This document shows positions 30,860-40,854 of a stretch of 64,000 nucleotides of DNA, piece by piece. Each line of letters starts with the position of its first letter. Position 1 is the first letter of the stretch. Made by a program: the position numbers and the translations under genes. Origin of the DNA: Micrasema longulum (Eukaryota > Arthropoda > Insecta > Trichoptera > Brachycentridae); assembly GCA_022494885.1 (NCBI GenBank), contig JAGVSM010004554.1:50203-114202 (forward strand). Direction: 5' to 3'. The notes below the pieces were generated by a model that saw nothing but the letters and a program-made list of their open reading frames with translations, searched no databases and had not been told where the DNA came from.

Positions 30860-31240
30860 TTAATTACAAATAAATAAGAACGGTAAGTTAACGCGCCAAC
30901 CACTTAATAAAGAAGCGAACTTTATTTTAAGCTATTTTGATTAAATTCATAATTAGTCAAATCAATTATCTCTCTACAAAGTCATACTCAACTCCGGTGT
31001 TTGCCAAATGCTAGAGATGATACTATAATATTTAACATTAATGTTAGTGTCAATTCATTCCATTAACATTAATTAGGATAAGATCGACTGACCCTGAGCC
31101 TCAATAACTATGTCACGTTTTTCTAAGCTTACGAATAACTTAAATGTCGCAGACCAGTATAACTGTTTTTTTTTGTAGAAAATGGCACATATGTGGCACA
31201 ATTTGACATTACCGCTTCGCAAGAGCTTTATAAGGAAATA
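30860..31240. other. Unassigned
   Basis: No repeat or coding signal recognised. Confidence 0.4.
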
Positions 31241-31244
31241 ACTA

Positions 31245-31479
31245 GTCTAAGCGATAGCGAAAGAGCGACATAAAAGATTTAGGATGGAAAATATGATTAG
31301 TGATGAAAACTAGGATGATTGAGAAAGACATGGCATTACCAAATCAAACAAATACTTAAAGATGAACATGTCAAAGGTCGGAATAATCGGCGTGCACGCA
31401 TAAGAAAATGTGTAAATGTAGACAAAGCGAGGTATGGCGTTCTATTCTCTTTGCCTACCCCTACGCGGAAACGGCCTGA
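31245..31479 (+). pseudogene. RTE-like family R C-terminus, copy 2
   Basis: From about 31315 it reads (E)RHGITKSNKYLK followed by EHVKGRNNRRARIRKCVNVD and a final YPYAETA before TGA at 31477-31479, matching family R copies in one or two frames. The upstream part (31245-31315) is only roughly alignable. The element's (GTA)n tail is missing after 'gatgg'. Confidence 0.7.
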
Positions 31480-31499
31480 TGGTTTATTTGTTCGTTAAA

Positions 31500-31990
31500 A
31501 TAAAAAAAAAAAAACATATAAAATATCTGTTTTATAACATTTCAGGATTGTTTTATTTATCGAAAAACATACAAAAGTTAAAATACAAATAAGGAATTCC
31601 TACTGAACTGCATAAAATGCAGTTCGTCAGCAAGTGCTTCTAGTTAAGTTCTAATATATTTACATAATCTTATCTCTTAAATTCTATAACATATAAAAAC
31701 TCTTATTATTATGGATAAAAAAGAGAAAATATGTATTTCCATGAGCATCGAAAATATGTTGCAAGTAGAAAAATAAAAATTTGTCCTAATGAAAAAGAAA
31801 AACACAAAAAAATTTCAATATGAATAACTACGTTCTTAAAGCCAGACTTTCAGCAAGGTAACTTTAAACCTTCAAATAAACGGTGCAACATGCATGATTA
31901 TGGGATTTATCTTTTAGTGACTTATATGAAGGGCGTCGGAGTTAGAAAATTTAATAATTACGATAATTGTTAACTTATCTAGCGTTACTG
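31500..31990. other. Unassigned AT-rich spacer
   Basis: A-run at 31501-31514. No recognised feature. Confidence 0.4.
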
Positions 31991-32004
31991 AATTTATAGA
32001 ATGA

Positions 32005-32109
32005 CCGTATTTTGCAGACGATAAGGCGAATTGGACTCTAAGACGCATCCTAATTTTTGTTAGTATTTGCAGAGTAAAAAAAGTGCGTCTTATGGTCCGA
32101 AAATACCGG
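32005..32109. mobile_element. Family M palindromic element, copy 2
   Basis: The right arm 'gtgcgtcttatggtccgaaa' with 'ataccgg' matches the 21983-22084 element. The left arm 'ccgtattttgcagacgataa' is more diverged. A TA follows the right end; the left TA is lost. Confidence 0.65.
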
Positions 32110-32124
32110 TACAATAATGGACCA

Positions 32125-32420
32125 TAGGCTATTGTGATAAAAGTCAATACAGTTTTTGCTACTATTTGTGTTTGCTATATGGTCATGAGGATGAATGACA
32201 ATATCCGACAAAGGTCCTCCATATAATTTGCCAAACTCACAGTAAAAGGGAAGTTAAAGTAGTGGAGTAAAATTTAATTAAAATCACGACATATGAGATT
32301 GAAAATTTGAAAAAAGTAACTCTCTTATTGAAGAAGAAAAAACAGTGGCTTTTTGAACGAGTGAAATCGATAGGATGACCCACGATCTTTGAAAGGGTTT
32401 CGTTATGTGGAATGTACTTT
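32125..32420 (+). repeat. Module H fragment
   Basis: 'ggctattgtgataaaagtca', 'ggtcatgaggatgaatgaca', 'ccatataatttgccaaactc', 'atcgataggatgacccacga' and 'gtggaatgtactttcag' match modules at 48.6 and 58.35 kb in opposite orientation. The SINE A body is not attached. Confidence 0.65.
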
Positions 32421-32529
32421 CAGATAACTTTTAAATAGAATTTATGAGTTATCCACTAAAAACACATTTTTTTATCCTCCTCCATAAATGCTACAAAAAG
32501 ACAAGTCCTGCATTCAAATCATGTTTTTT

Positions 32530-32735
32530 TTAAATATTTATTTTAATTTTATTTTATTGAGGAAACATACAGTACAGTTACAAAGTTTAATATTTTACAC
32601 AATTAGACTTAATTCTAATGGACCAGTAAAGTTTCCATATTATAAAGCAATTATATGTAAGGTTAATTATGAAAGTATAAAAAAGAGAAGGAAAAAGAAA
32701 AACATAAATGAAAGTTGTTTAAAAATTAAAATTTA
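32530..32735 (-). mobile_element. Non-LTR retrotransposon 3' end, copy 2
   Basis: An indel-free match to 17185-17395. Reverse-strand terminus 'gtatgtttcctcaataaaat' plus A/T tail. Confidence 0.5.
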
Positions 32736-32739
32736 AGTG

Positions 32740-33335
32740 AAAAAAGATATTTTAAAGTTTGTAGTTTGTAGTGAGTATTTACAAATGGAAATAATATTAA
32801 AAATGAATAAAATTTGTAAGAGTAATTTAAAATTAAGAATTGAAATAAAGAATGAAAAACATGCTCAGATGTAAAAATAAAATAAAATAGTAATAACACT
32901 TTAAAAAAAAAAAAGGAAAAACATAAATATACACATTTTTATTTTAAGGGATTCAAAGAAACGGTGAGAAGAATCTTTAAGTGAAATATAAGACAATAAA
33001 TTTAAGCCAATTTAAAAAACATCTTCAAAATTAATGACACATTATAGTAAGAGCAGCAATATATTGATTTTATTTACATATATAATATAAGTAATTAAAA
33101 GTAGTTTAAAAGTATAAAAACATGCCAATGCAATAGAGAAAAAAGAAAAAAGATGATAATATGATAATATGTTTGTACTAAATCACGACTTACCTATTTG
33201 TAGCTTACATGGAGGGTAATACGAATATGTGTTTTTTGTGGGTAGCTAAAAAATGCTGATTTTGAAGTTACCTATACCAAGTTGTAGTAATTACCCCACG
33301 ATATAATCACAGAAATAACATTGACTCCAAATCAA
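32740..33335. other. AT-rich spacer
   Basis: A-rich on the plus strand. It may continue the reversed element to its left as 5' sequence, but no peptide was recognised on the reverse strand. Confidence 0.35.
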
Positions 33336-33340
33336 TATTC

Positions 33341-33575
33341 ATGGTTAGTTTACTAAGTAGCTTGATTGATGTACCATCATTACTGGAGAAAGTCACATTA
33401 AATGTTCCTATTCGCCGGTTGCGATATAATGATGTGCTGTTCCTCGATCAGCACAGCACAAATTATAGCTTCCATGCACCCATGTACCGATTGTGTCGCA
33501 TTGTAAACTCAAGACAAAACCTGTACTTTTTGGTGCAAGTCTTTCTAGAATTGAACAATCACCGAAGTAGACCAG
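33341..33575 (+). pseudogene. Jockey-like ORF2 extreme C-terminus
   Basis: It reads IDVPSLLEKVTLNVPIRRLR, YNDVLFLDQHSTNYSFHAPM and YRLCRIVNSRQNLY. This resembles the tail of many Jockey-type and related ORF2 proteins ('..LL..I.F.VP....R....F......TN......P..R....N'). It is 5'-truncated, and the terminal 25 codons of the frame (T-rich) are probably beyond the original stop or frameshifted. Confidence 0.65.
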
Positions 33576-33649
33576 ACGAAGGTACTTATTATTTTTTTTT
33601 TAGTCCCAAATTTAATTTTCTTGGTGGTATTGTATTTTAATCGTACCTG

Positions 33650-34100
33650 CATATAAAAAAATAATAACGTGTTGCCAATGAAAGTACTGAACGAGTCCGA
33701 AAATAAATTAATATTCGTCATCGAGTTTTGAATTTTGAAATTCATTAAATTTATTTATTTCATTTAGTATTTATTCATACAAAACGGTTTGTGGACATGG
33801 ACTGACATGCAAACATAGCAGGTTTGTTATGACAAGCAACTCTCAATAATAATTATTGAGTGCACCTAATGTCAAACTGTTGCTTGAAAGTTGTCAATGT
33901 AAACAGTGACATCAACAGTTAGTATGAACAGACACGATCACCTGAAGACCACCCTTGAAAAACCGCAGAAATATCAAGTGTCCTGAGGATTCCTTGCCAC
34001 GGATTCTTTCAAAATGCATTTATTTTATTTTTAATGTAATAATCATTCTACTGTGATAACTTATTATAGTTATATCAGTTCGAATATTCAATCAGTTTGT
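33650..34100. other. Unassigned
   Basis: No supported feature. A 'acaagcaactctcaataata' area near 33833 is not repetitive within the window. Confidence 0.35.
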
Positions 34101-34101
34101 A

Positions 34102-34453
34102 TACAGGATGTTCTTTAAACCCTGTCACATCCGAAACTACGATGATCAGTATAGGCAAGAAGACATAATAGCATATTTTTAAAAATATTTAGAACAAAGA
34201 AAAATATTAAAAAAAACAAATGGTTGCTTACTTTTGCAGAGGAGAAGTGAGGGGAGCGCGGCGCAGTGTCAGACTCCCCCTTTCCCCCTCCTCGTTTCAC
34301 CCCTGCAGAAGTAAGCAACCATTTGCTTTTTTTGATGTTTTTTTTTTTTAAATTTTATTTGTTTTAAAAAATATTTTAATGTGCCAATATGTCTTCTTCC
34401 TCATACTGATCATCGTGGTTTCGGATGTGACAGGGTTTAAAAAACATCTTGTA
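34102..34453. mobile_element. Fold-back MITE (family F), copy 1
   Basis: The ends 'tacaggatgttctttaaacc' and the reverse complement of 'ggtttaaaaaacatcttgta' begin arms that pair over about 75 bp ('ctgtcacatccgaaactacg', 'atgatcagtat'). A second, inner inverted pair is 'caaatggttgcttact' and 'agtaagcaaccatttg'. The centre is GC-rich. There is no coding capacity; a 67-codon frame on the reverse strand is a by-product. TA-type flanks suggest Tc1/mariner mobilisation. Confidence 0.8.
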
Positions 34454-34509
34454 TGTATTACTTTTTCATTACAATTGAAAATAATTCAATTTGTTTACTA
34501 CACATATTG

Positions 34510-35455
34510 TAATGAAAGCCTTCTTAACAAAACCGGATATATACGATAACTTTAGCACTAAGACAAGTGATGCATTTCACATCAAGGTGGGTGTTCACCA
34601 AGGATCAGCATTAAGACTATTCATTTTAAACTTCACCATGAACTATATAACATTATAAAAACCCATACTGTGGTGCTTCCTGTATGATTATGATATTGTA
34701 CTCATAGACAAGTAAGGTTCGAAACAAGAAGAGACCTTTAACACGTGGGTGGAAGAGTTGAAAAAGCACAAACTAAAAGAAAGGTCGTAGAAAAACTGAA
34801 CTGGAGTGTGAATTTCGAGTGACAGAAGACATAGGTTGTTAAACACTCATTGGTAATTAAGTCAAAGCTACCCAAAGCGTCACACATGTTAATTATTAAA
34901 ACCTATGTAGGTTAAGATGTTTATCACCGTACCGACACAGCGTGGTTTAAGTGCAGATCTCTTTCTGGCGTACTCTGCGATAAAATATTGTCTATTAGAA
35001 CGAAAGGCAAAGTATACAAAATAGTAGAAAGACCCGCATTGTTGCACGGTGCAGAATATTGGAAAACATCCAAAAAGGAAGAATAGCAGATACAACAGAA
35101 AATAAAAATGATTCGCTGGGCAAGTTGGGTAACTCGCAGACAGGATCCGCAATGAATATGCCAAAGGGTCGTTCAAAGTGGCACCAATAGCTAAAAAGCT
35201 GAAAGTAAGCAGGATGAGATGGTATGGTCACATCATGCATAGAGACGAGGAATATTCAGTAAGAAGAGCATTCAGCATCCCAATTAAACCAAGAGGTAGA
35301 GACAGACCCCCAGCTACATAGTTGTCTAATATTGAGAAGTTGTTGGCGACACGTGATATTTTCGTTATCACAACCCAGGATAGAAGGTCGTGGCGCTTTG
35401 TTACCACAGGGTCAGACTCAGGGTGAACCGGTACAGAAGGGCAGTGAGGGAACAT
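34510..35455 (+). pseudogene. RTE/BovB-like reverse transcriptase remnant
   Basis: In shifting frames it reads FHIKVGVHQGSALRLFILNF (the 'G..QGS.LSP.LF' motif), LYDYDIVLID (the YADD palm motif, here YDYD), then KGKVYKIVERPALLHGAEYW, KMIRWASWVTRR and RMRWYGHIMHRDEEYSVRRA. This order is that of RTE/BovB ORF2. There are many stops and frameshifts, and the mutated catalytic box makes it inactive. It is the longest polymerase remnant in the window. Confidence 0.8.
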
Positions 35456-35459
35456 TTAA

Positions 35460-36090
35460 TTTATTTTTTGGGTATTCATACAGCGTAGTAAGGAAAAGTT
35501 TTAATACATAATAATTAGATTAAACAATCACAAAAAAAAATAAGCGATTCCACGGATAAAAATTAATCAGATTTTTTTAAAGTGTGTGAGAGAGGGTGTG
35601 TGCGTATAAAATGGAATATACAGAAAAGGGAAGGGATAATGTAAAAAAGTTGAACGTCTACATTAATGTAGAAAAGTTTAACATTTGCATTTATGTTCCG
35701 GATAGAATGAATTCTCAATAAAATTTCGTAGCTCATAAAAAGTATCATAAAAAATGTAAGCGTTCAAAGAAATTTCGAAGGCGGTAGAACTTTTTTGCAA
35801 GATTCACAAAATAAATTATTTCAGTCATTTTCGACTCTAAAATGGGCTATTACTTATGCATTACACATTCAAGAAAGTTAAAAATGTATATTTCACGCAG
35901 CATCAGAAGAGAAGTTGAGAATGGCTTATAAATTCAAATGGAGAAAAATGGAAAATTTGATAAAATGAACGAAAAACGCTGGGACTTTTCTTTTTAAATA
36001 AAATAATAAAGTACATTTTTTTCCCAATAATTATTGCTGTGACATATGTTTATTATGCTAATTTATAAATACGGTAGGTATATTATTTAA
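35460..36090. other. Unassigned
   Basis: A locally repetitive patch at 35640-35690 ('aaaagttgaacgtctacatt', 'aatgtagaaaagtttaacat') is a small direct repeat. Otherwise nothing recognised. Confidence 0.35.
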
Positions 36091-36094
36091 TCAA

Positions 36095-36480
36095 CAATAT
36101 TTTGAGTTTGTCCAATTTTTTGTAGACAAGGACTGGATTCAACTCCCTGGGGAGCTGTTTATATAAACATATTACAACAGCGATGAAGAACGTTTAAGAA
36201 AAGGTAAATCAGGCGTTGCCTAGTATGTAGGTGAAATAATTCAATTAGATGAATCTCACCCGCATAAATAAAGGTTTCAGCTCTTTAACTTCACAAACAT
36301 CTACAGATGAAAGAATTGAAGGAATATATATGTTCAAATATAGGCAGAATGGTTAATGTTACACAGTTTGTAAAGTGGCCACTTAAACCAGCCATTGACA
36401 GGTCATAAGCCCTGTAGATGCCTAGATTTCTATATTACCTTTTCTTAAATGTTCTTCATCGCTGTTGCAATATGTTAATA
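36095..36480 (+). mobile_element. Family L copy with complete left arm
   Basis: Left arm: 'acaatattttgagtttgtcc', 'gacaaggactggattcaact', 'ccctggggagctgttt', 'acatattacaacagcgatga'. Core: 'cgcataaataaaggtttcag'. Inner right arm: 'ttcttcatcgctgttgcaat', cut off at 36480. The inner ~45 bp of the two arms are close to perfect inverted repeats. Confidence 0.75.
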
Positions 36481-36584
36481 TTATTTTATGATGTGCTTAT
36501 TAAGGTAAATAATAAAACAGTATCTTAGTGTTTTTAAATAGTTTAAAAAAAACCTAAAAACGAACTACAAATATAACTAAGTTT

Positions 36585-36850
36585 GCACCAGATGGTGCAT
36601 GTGGCATTGCATGCACACCAAATGCATCATTTATATACATGAACGGTTACGCACACATGAACTATTACAATGTAGAACAACCTTTTCAATCAATATTTTA
36701 TATCGACCTTCCTAGGAATCAAACCCAGGACCTCAAGCATGATAGGCGAACACGCCAACCACTACAATGTGGACTTATCTCCACTCGATTTCATTTTTTA
36801 GGATTTGTACCTGAGAGTAGCCTTTATTCAGAAAAAAAACATAAAAATAT
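36585..36850 (-). mobile_element. SINE family A copy with 5' module
   Basis: From left: the tail-like 'gcaccagatggtgcatgtgg'; the head with 'taggaatcaaacccaggacc' (reversed B box) and 'ccaaccactacaatgtggac' (reversed A box); then the 5' module 'gatttgtacctgagagtagc'. The open frame at 36639-37007 overlaps it and is not a gene. Confidence 0.75.
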
Positions 36851-36967
36851 GCAAGTCCCAATTTTATTTGACTTTGGATATTTTTTTTTGTCAGTTTTAA
36901 CAAAGTTGAGCCCGTTTTTTCCAAATGAAGAGAACAAGAGGACACAAAAAATTAGTCATCGAATTCG

Positions 36968-37288
36968 AAAAAAACGGGCAGAACTTATGGTCTTACCAAC
37001 GAATTAGTCAATAATGTATTCTCCTTTATTATTTTACAACAAATTAGTCAATAATTCATAGCGTCTTTACCGTACGCTGCGCAAATATCGCGTAGGCAGC
37101 TTTATTACCTCGATTGTACGTGAACAGAAGAACGAGTCGAAAATGTTTACAAATTTATATATGTAACGTAAAAGCAAACACAAAAACTTTACAGAAAAAA
37201 ATATTCTTTCTAAAGACGAATAACCTATACTATTTTATTTAACTATTGGTGTTTAATATTAATTTGGAAAAAACGGGCAAAACTTATG
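36968..37288 (+). repeat. Direct repeats bracketing about 300 bp
   Basis: 'aaaaaacgggcagaacttat' at 36971 and 'aaaaaacgggcaaaacttat' at 37268 differ at one base and are about 297 bp apart. Within this interval 'aattagtcaataat' occurs twice (37003 and 37030). The second copy touches the family R tail. This could be a local duplication or a target duplication. Confidence 0.5.
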
Positions 37289-37800
37289 TTACTACTACTA
37301 TTGCTACTGCTACCATCACGCCATTTCCGATTAGGGGCAGAGAAAATAAACCGCCATATCTTGGCATACATTTCTAGCTTCTTCCACATTCATATATCTT
37401 GTCATAAATGCCCTTCGGTTCTGCCTGCTTTTGACATGACCAGAATTGAGATTTTGATTTATCTGATTATGCCACGTCTTCCTTGATCGTCCTCGTCTCA
37501 CGTTGCCGTTCATTTTCACCATATATACTTGTTTTACCATTCTTTCGTCATCAATTTGTTCTACATGACTAAAGCATTTCAGAGACCCTGTCTTAATCTT
37601 ATTAACTATACCAGATCTACACTCTCGCTTGATTTCATCTTTTGTAACCATGTCATACATTGATTTCCCACACACTCGTCGAAGAGATTGGATTTCGACC
37701 GCGTACACTCGGCTTTCATCCTTCCTCTGCCAGTTCCATGTTTCACTTCCATACATAATTGATGGGACAACTGCTTCGATTGACACATTTTTATTAGCAA
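37283..37800 (-). pseudogene. RTE-like family R ORF2 C-terminus, copy 3
   Basis: The reverse strand reads MYGSETWNWQRKDESRVYAV, EIQSLRRVCGKSMYD, VEQIDDERMVKQVYMVKMNG and RRGRSRKTWHDQINQNL, then NRRAFMTRYMNVEEARNVCQ. It ends (reverse) with the family tail, 'catcacgccatttccgatta' with ACT/TAC repeats at 37286-37310. It has about 170 codons, the same segment as 42.6-43.1 kb. The polymerase core is absent. Confidence 0.85.
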
Positions 37801-37809
37801 TTATGTATC

Positions 37810-38131
37810 AACTCTCACTGCCTCCACCTTCCATGGAATCACTTCTCTGCAATACCGCAGAGTGTGTGCGGACCAACTACTACTTCACAAAATTATGACA
37901 GAAATAGTTGACTGTACAGAACTACTTTGTTTAATAAGAATACATGTGCCAGCCAGGATTTGTAGACGGTACAACCTGTTTCATGTACCAATAAGTAAAA
38001 CATCGTATGTTAAAAATGCTTTTCTTAATGGGACTTTTTCAGTGTACAATACAAAATTTAAAGACATAGATTACACAAACATCACTCTGTCAGATTTAAA
38101 ATTTACACTAAAAATGAAATATGTAACTTAG
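37810..38131 (+). pseudogene. Jockey-like ORF2 C-terminus with long 3' end
   Basis: It reads ELLCLIRIHVPARICRRYNL, FHVPISKTSYVKNAFLNGTF, SVYNTKFKDIDYTNITLSDL and KFTLKMKYVT, then stops at 38129-38131. It has the 'LL..I...VP....R....F..P..KT.Y..N.P.....' pattern of Jockey-type C-termini. It is 5'-truncated where family R begins. Confidence 0.75.
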
Positions 38132-38458
38132 TAGACATTAGAATAATAAATATGTACATCTCCCTTCCTCTCCTTATCATCTCTTCAAGCATCCTTGTTC
38201 TAATCCCGCCCAATTTTCAATGACTTACAGTTCTTAAAAAAAAAAAAAAAATCTTTGATGATTGAAAAATATTTACGAGTACATGAAAATAACATTTTTA
38301 CATGTATAAACTTATATGTATTTATTAATTATGCAATATATTTTCTTTACTTACTTTGTATACTTTGTGGAAATCTGTTATTAATTCTGAGTCTATACAC
38401 TATATCTGTTTGTTTATTTGTAGAACTGTTGGTTTCCCAAATAAAATAAAATAAAATA
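38132..38458 (+). mobile_element. 3' untranslated region of the Jockey-like element
   Basis: 'aatcccgcccaattttcaat', 'gattgaaaaatatttacgag', 'aactgttggtttcccaaata' and a terminal (AAAAT)n. The last ~250 bp recur reversed at 56745-57015, fixing the element's 3' end at the (AAAAT)n run. Confidence 0.8.
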
Positions 38459-38639
38459 ATTAGTGCGCTTAGTGCGCGTTTATTTTGTTGCCCGCATTCA
38501 CTCTACTTTCAACCAAACACACAAATTTATCTACTTGTTCAAGACATTTGACTTATGTCAACTTATGTTAACACACAAAAAACTAATACAAACGCGAAAA
38601 GTGCAGAAAATACAATAATAAGAAATAAAACAAAAGTGG

Positions 38640-38690
38640 GTATACAATAGTAAAAGCCCTGTGGGCGTTTGTAAATAAATAAGTTATTTC
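38640..38690 (+). mobile_element. Non-LTR 3' terminus ('ccctgtgggcgt' plus TAAA)
   Basis: 'agtaaaagccctgtgggcgt' then 'ttgtaaataaataa'. The reverse complement of 48755-48785 gives 'taaaagccttatgggcgtga', the same terminus. Confidence 0.5.
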
Positions 38691-39169
38691 AAATATAATA
38701 TGTTTCTTGTTTTATTATGTAGAGTCGGTGTTCCTGCAGTAGACAATTCGTTGTCTGTTTAACACAGGAAGCGTGTTTCCCGGTGATTTCATTAATAAAT
38801 TAAACGGGCATAACCACGTAACAATGTGTAAAACTGTCATGATTCACTAGACACGATCGGCCATTTTATGGAGTTTCGATTGCGCAACATTACAGAAGTC
38901 TACTTTTTATTACGATCACGTTTTGATTACGACACTCGGGGACTAAAAATATTCAAATTCCAGGCCGTTAAAGCCATAAAAAATAAGAAATACATTAACT
39001 TTTATTTTTAGCTGTCCAACATTTCCTTATCTTATGCGGAAAGACATAAAGACTATAATTTTATAATTAGTCTTTGTATTTAAAAAAAATAAGTATATAA
39101 AATCAGATGAACCGAAATAAAGTGTGCAAGAATGCCGTACCAAGGTCTAAAGTCTTCTACTATTAATAC

Positions 39170-39653
39170 CGCTGGCGGCTCCTGACCGAAAACATGGGCA
39201 GTGCATTTCTTTACATTTTGTCAATTGTATTTTAAGTTCAATAATATTATAACAATAAGACAGGTCTGACGTGATAAACGGGCAATAGTATGACAGATGA
39301 CAGCCCGCGCATCAGAACCAGGGACGTTAAATTCCCCTAACATTATACGCACGTTATAATATACTAAATCAACTAAATTTGTACTAATATCATGTCATTA
39401 CGCATGTTCAAAGTGACATTGCAAACGAACTTCAAACTTCAAATCTGCGCATGCGTTGGCAATGCCCGAAGTATGTATATTATCTCTCTCCCTTACGCAC
39501 GATTCACCGGTATAAAGTGTTGTATATCTCGCTTAAATGACGATCTTAGGAGAAATCACATACTTTTTCTATCAATAAAATTACTAATTTATTTCTACAT
39601 ATTTTAACTTGGCAGTGCACTGCACTTATGCACATACTATGGAACCGCCTCTG
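39170..39653. mobile_element. hAT-like non-autonomous element inserted in a family R tail
   Basis: Its ends are similar inverted repeats: left CGCTGGCGGCTCC; right, read inward, CAGAGGCGGTTCC. The flanks are ATTAATAC (39162-39169) and ATTACTAC (39654-39661), an 8-bp duplication with one mismatch. The right flank continues into the reversed family R tail. The interior is AT-rich except 39290-39520 and has no recognisable transposase. Confidence 0.55.
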
Positions 39654-39745
39654 ATTACTACCATCACGCTATTTCCCCGTGGGGGTAAGCAGAGAGAATA
39701 GACTGGCAAACATTCCTAGCTTCTTCCGCACTCATACATATTTCC
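39654..39745 (-). pseudogene. RTE-like family R 3' end, copy 4
   Basis: 'attactaccatcacgctatt', 'tccccgtgggggtaagcaga' and 'ttcctagcttcttccgcact' are the reversed end of family R (YP.GE.A*, NVEEAR region). Only about 90 bp remain. Confidence 0.7.
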
Positions 39746-39962
39746 ATACATTAATGAATGAAGTTAGTGAATAAGAAGATTTTTGTATAAGGATTCATGC
39801 GAAATTATTTATAACACAATAATTATTGAACCACACATTAACAACTGCAGCAGCATATTATTTTTATCGAACCAAGAAAATTTAAATGTTACCCTTAATA
39901 CAAATATTTCTTACTGAAAATTTATGTAAGTGTTAGTAAATATTTGTATTTTGTTTTTACTG

Positions 39963-39964
<2 letters not shown>

Positions 39965-40000
<36 letters not shown>
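39965..40000. repeat. (TA)18 microsatellite
   Basis: Uninterrupted TA dinucleotides for 36 bp, followed by a degenerate 'ttatgtattatatattata'. Confidence 0.95.
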
Positions 40001-40004
<4 letters not shown>

Positions 40005-40132
40005 GTATTATATATTATAGTGTTAATTTTATTTTTTTAAACATATTTTTATTTTGTTAATCTTTGTTTTTAATTTTTGTATAAAATTGTAATATTCAAT
40101 ATGTCCATGTATTTATAATTTTATCAAACTGA

Positions 40133-40240
40133 ACGGTTTGGGTAGGTAGGAAGAAATTGCCTTAAGGCAATATGCCCGCCCTTATATAAATATATATTGT
40201 ATATGTATATAAAGTGTCGAATAAAAATAAAATAAAATAC
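40133..40240 (+). mobile_element. 53-bp hairpin block copy 2 with element tail
   Basis: 40133-40185 equals 29303-29355 exactly. It is followed by 'tatatattgtatatgtatat', 'aaagtgtcgaataaaaataa' and (AAAAT)n, which looks like a non-LTR 3' terminus. This sets the block at about 90 bp from the element end. Confidence 0.7.
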
Positions 40241-40244
40241 ACCG

Positions 40245-40850
40245 AACTGCCGACGAGCAATCAGCAGCGGACGTCCAGGAGGCAGAAAACTTGATGCCTT
40301 AATTCTGTCTCGATATGTACGGACGAAGATAGCGTTTGTTATCACGGCCCGAGACTATATTCTAGTGTAATATTACATTGACCGATGACATCGTCGGGGA
40401 ATCGACTCCGAGACGATTAAACCACAAGACGGACAAACAAATAAAAAAAAAGCATATGGAGCATATGGAATTTGTAGCCGTAGAAATGCGGGGAACATTT
40501 GAAATATAAATTTCCCAAAGATCTTAGAATAATCAGGTTACTAAACAAAAAACAAAAAAGGGTCAAAAAGGGTGGTCAAGATAAGACGTTATTATTTTGT
40601 ATCAAGGACTAGTCTAAGGAACCATTTATAAAATGTTGATAAAATAATATAGATAAAATATGACGAGAAATCTTGGATAATAAACCAATCTTTCAAGGAC
40701 ATCCGTGCTCTTCAAAATTCTTAGATAATATTCAGAAATCACAAAAAATATACAAAAAGGATTCCAGTACTTCATGTGGTCAAGCAGCACTTTTCGTTGT
40801 ACCGCAGAATATTTTTTTACCAGAGTAAATTAAGTTTTTTATTTAGTCTC
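40245..40850. other. Unassigned
   Basis: A less AT-rich patch at 40245-40430 ('gaccgatgacatcgtcgggg') has no recognised identity. The remainder is AT-rich. Confidence 0.35.
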
Positions 40851-40854
40851 CGGG

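Noticed and set aside
34115..34318. 67-codon frame on the reverse strand
   Set aside because: It lies wholly within a fold-back MITE and exists only because the arms are open.
36639..37007. 122-codon open frame as a gene
   Set aside because: It is mostly the reverse complement of SINE family A, and the remainder has no protein-like character.
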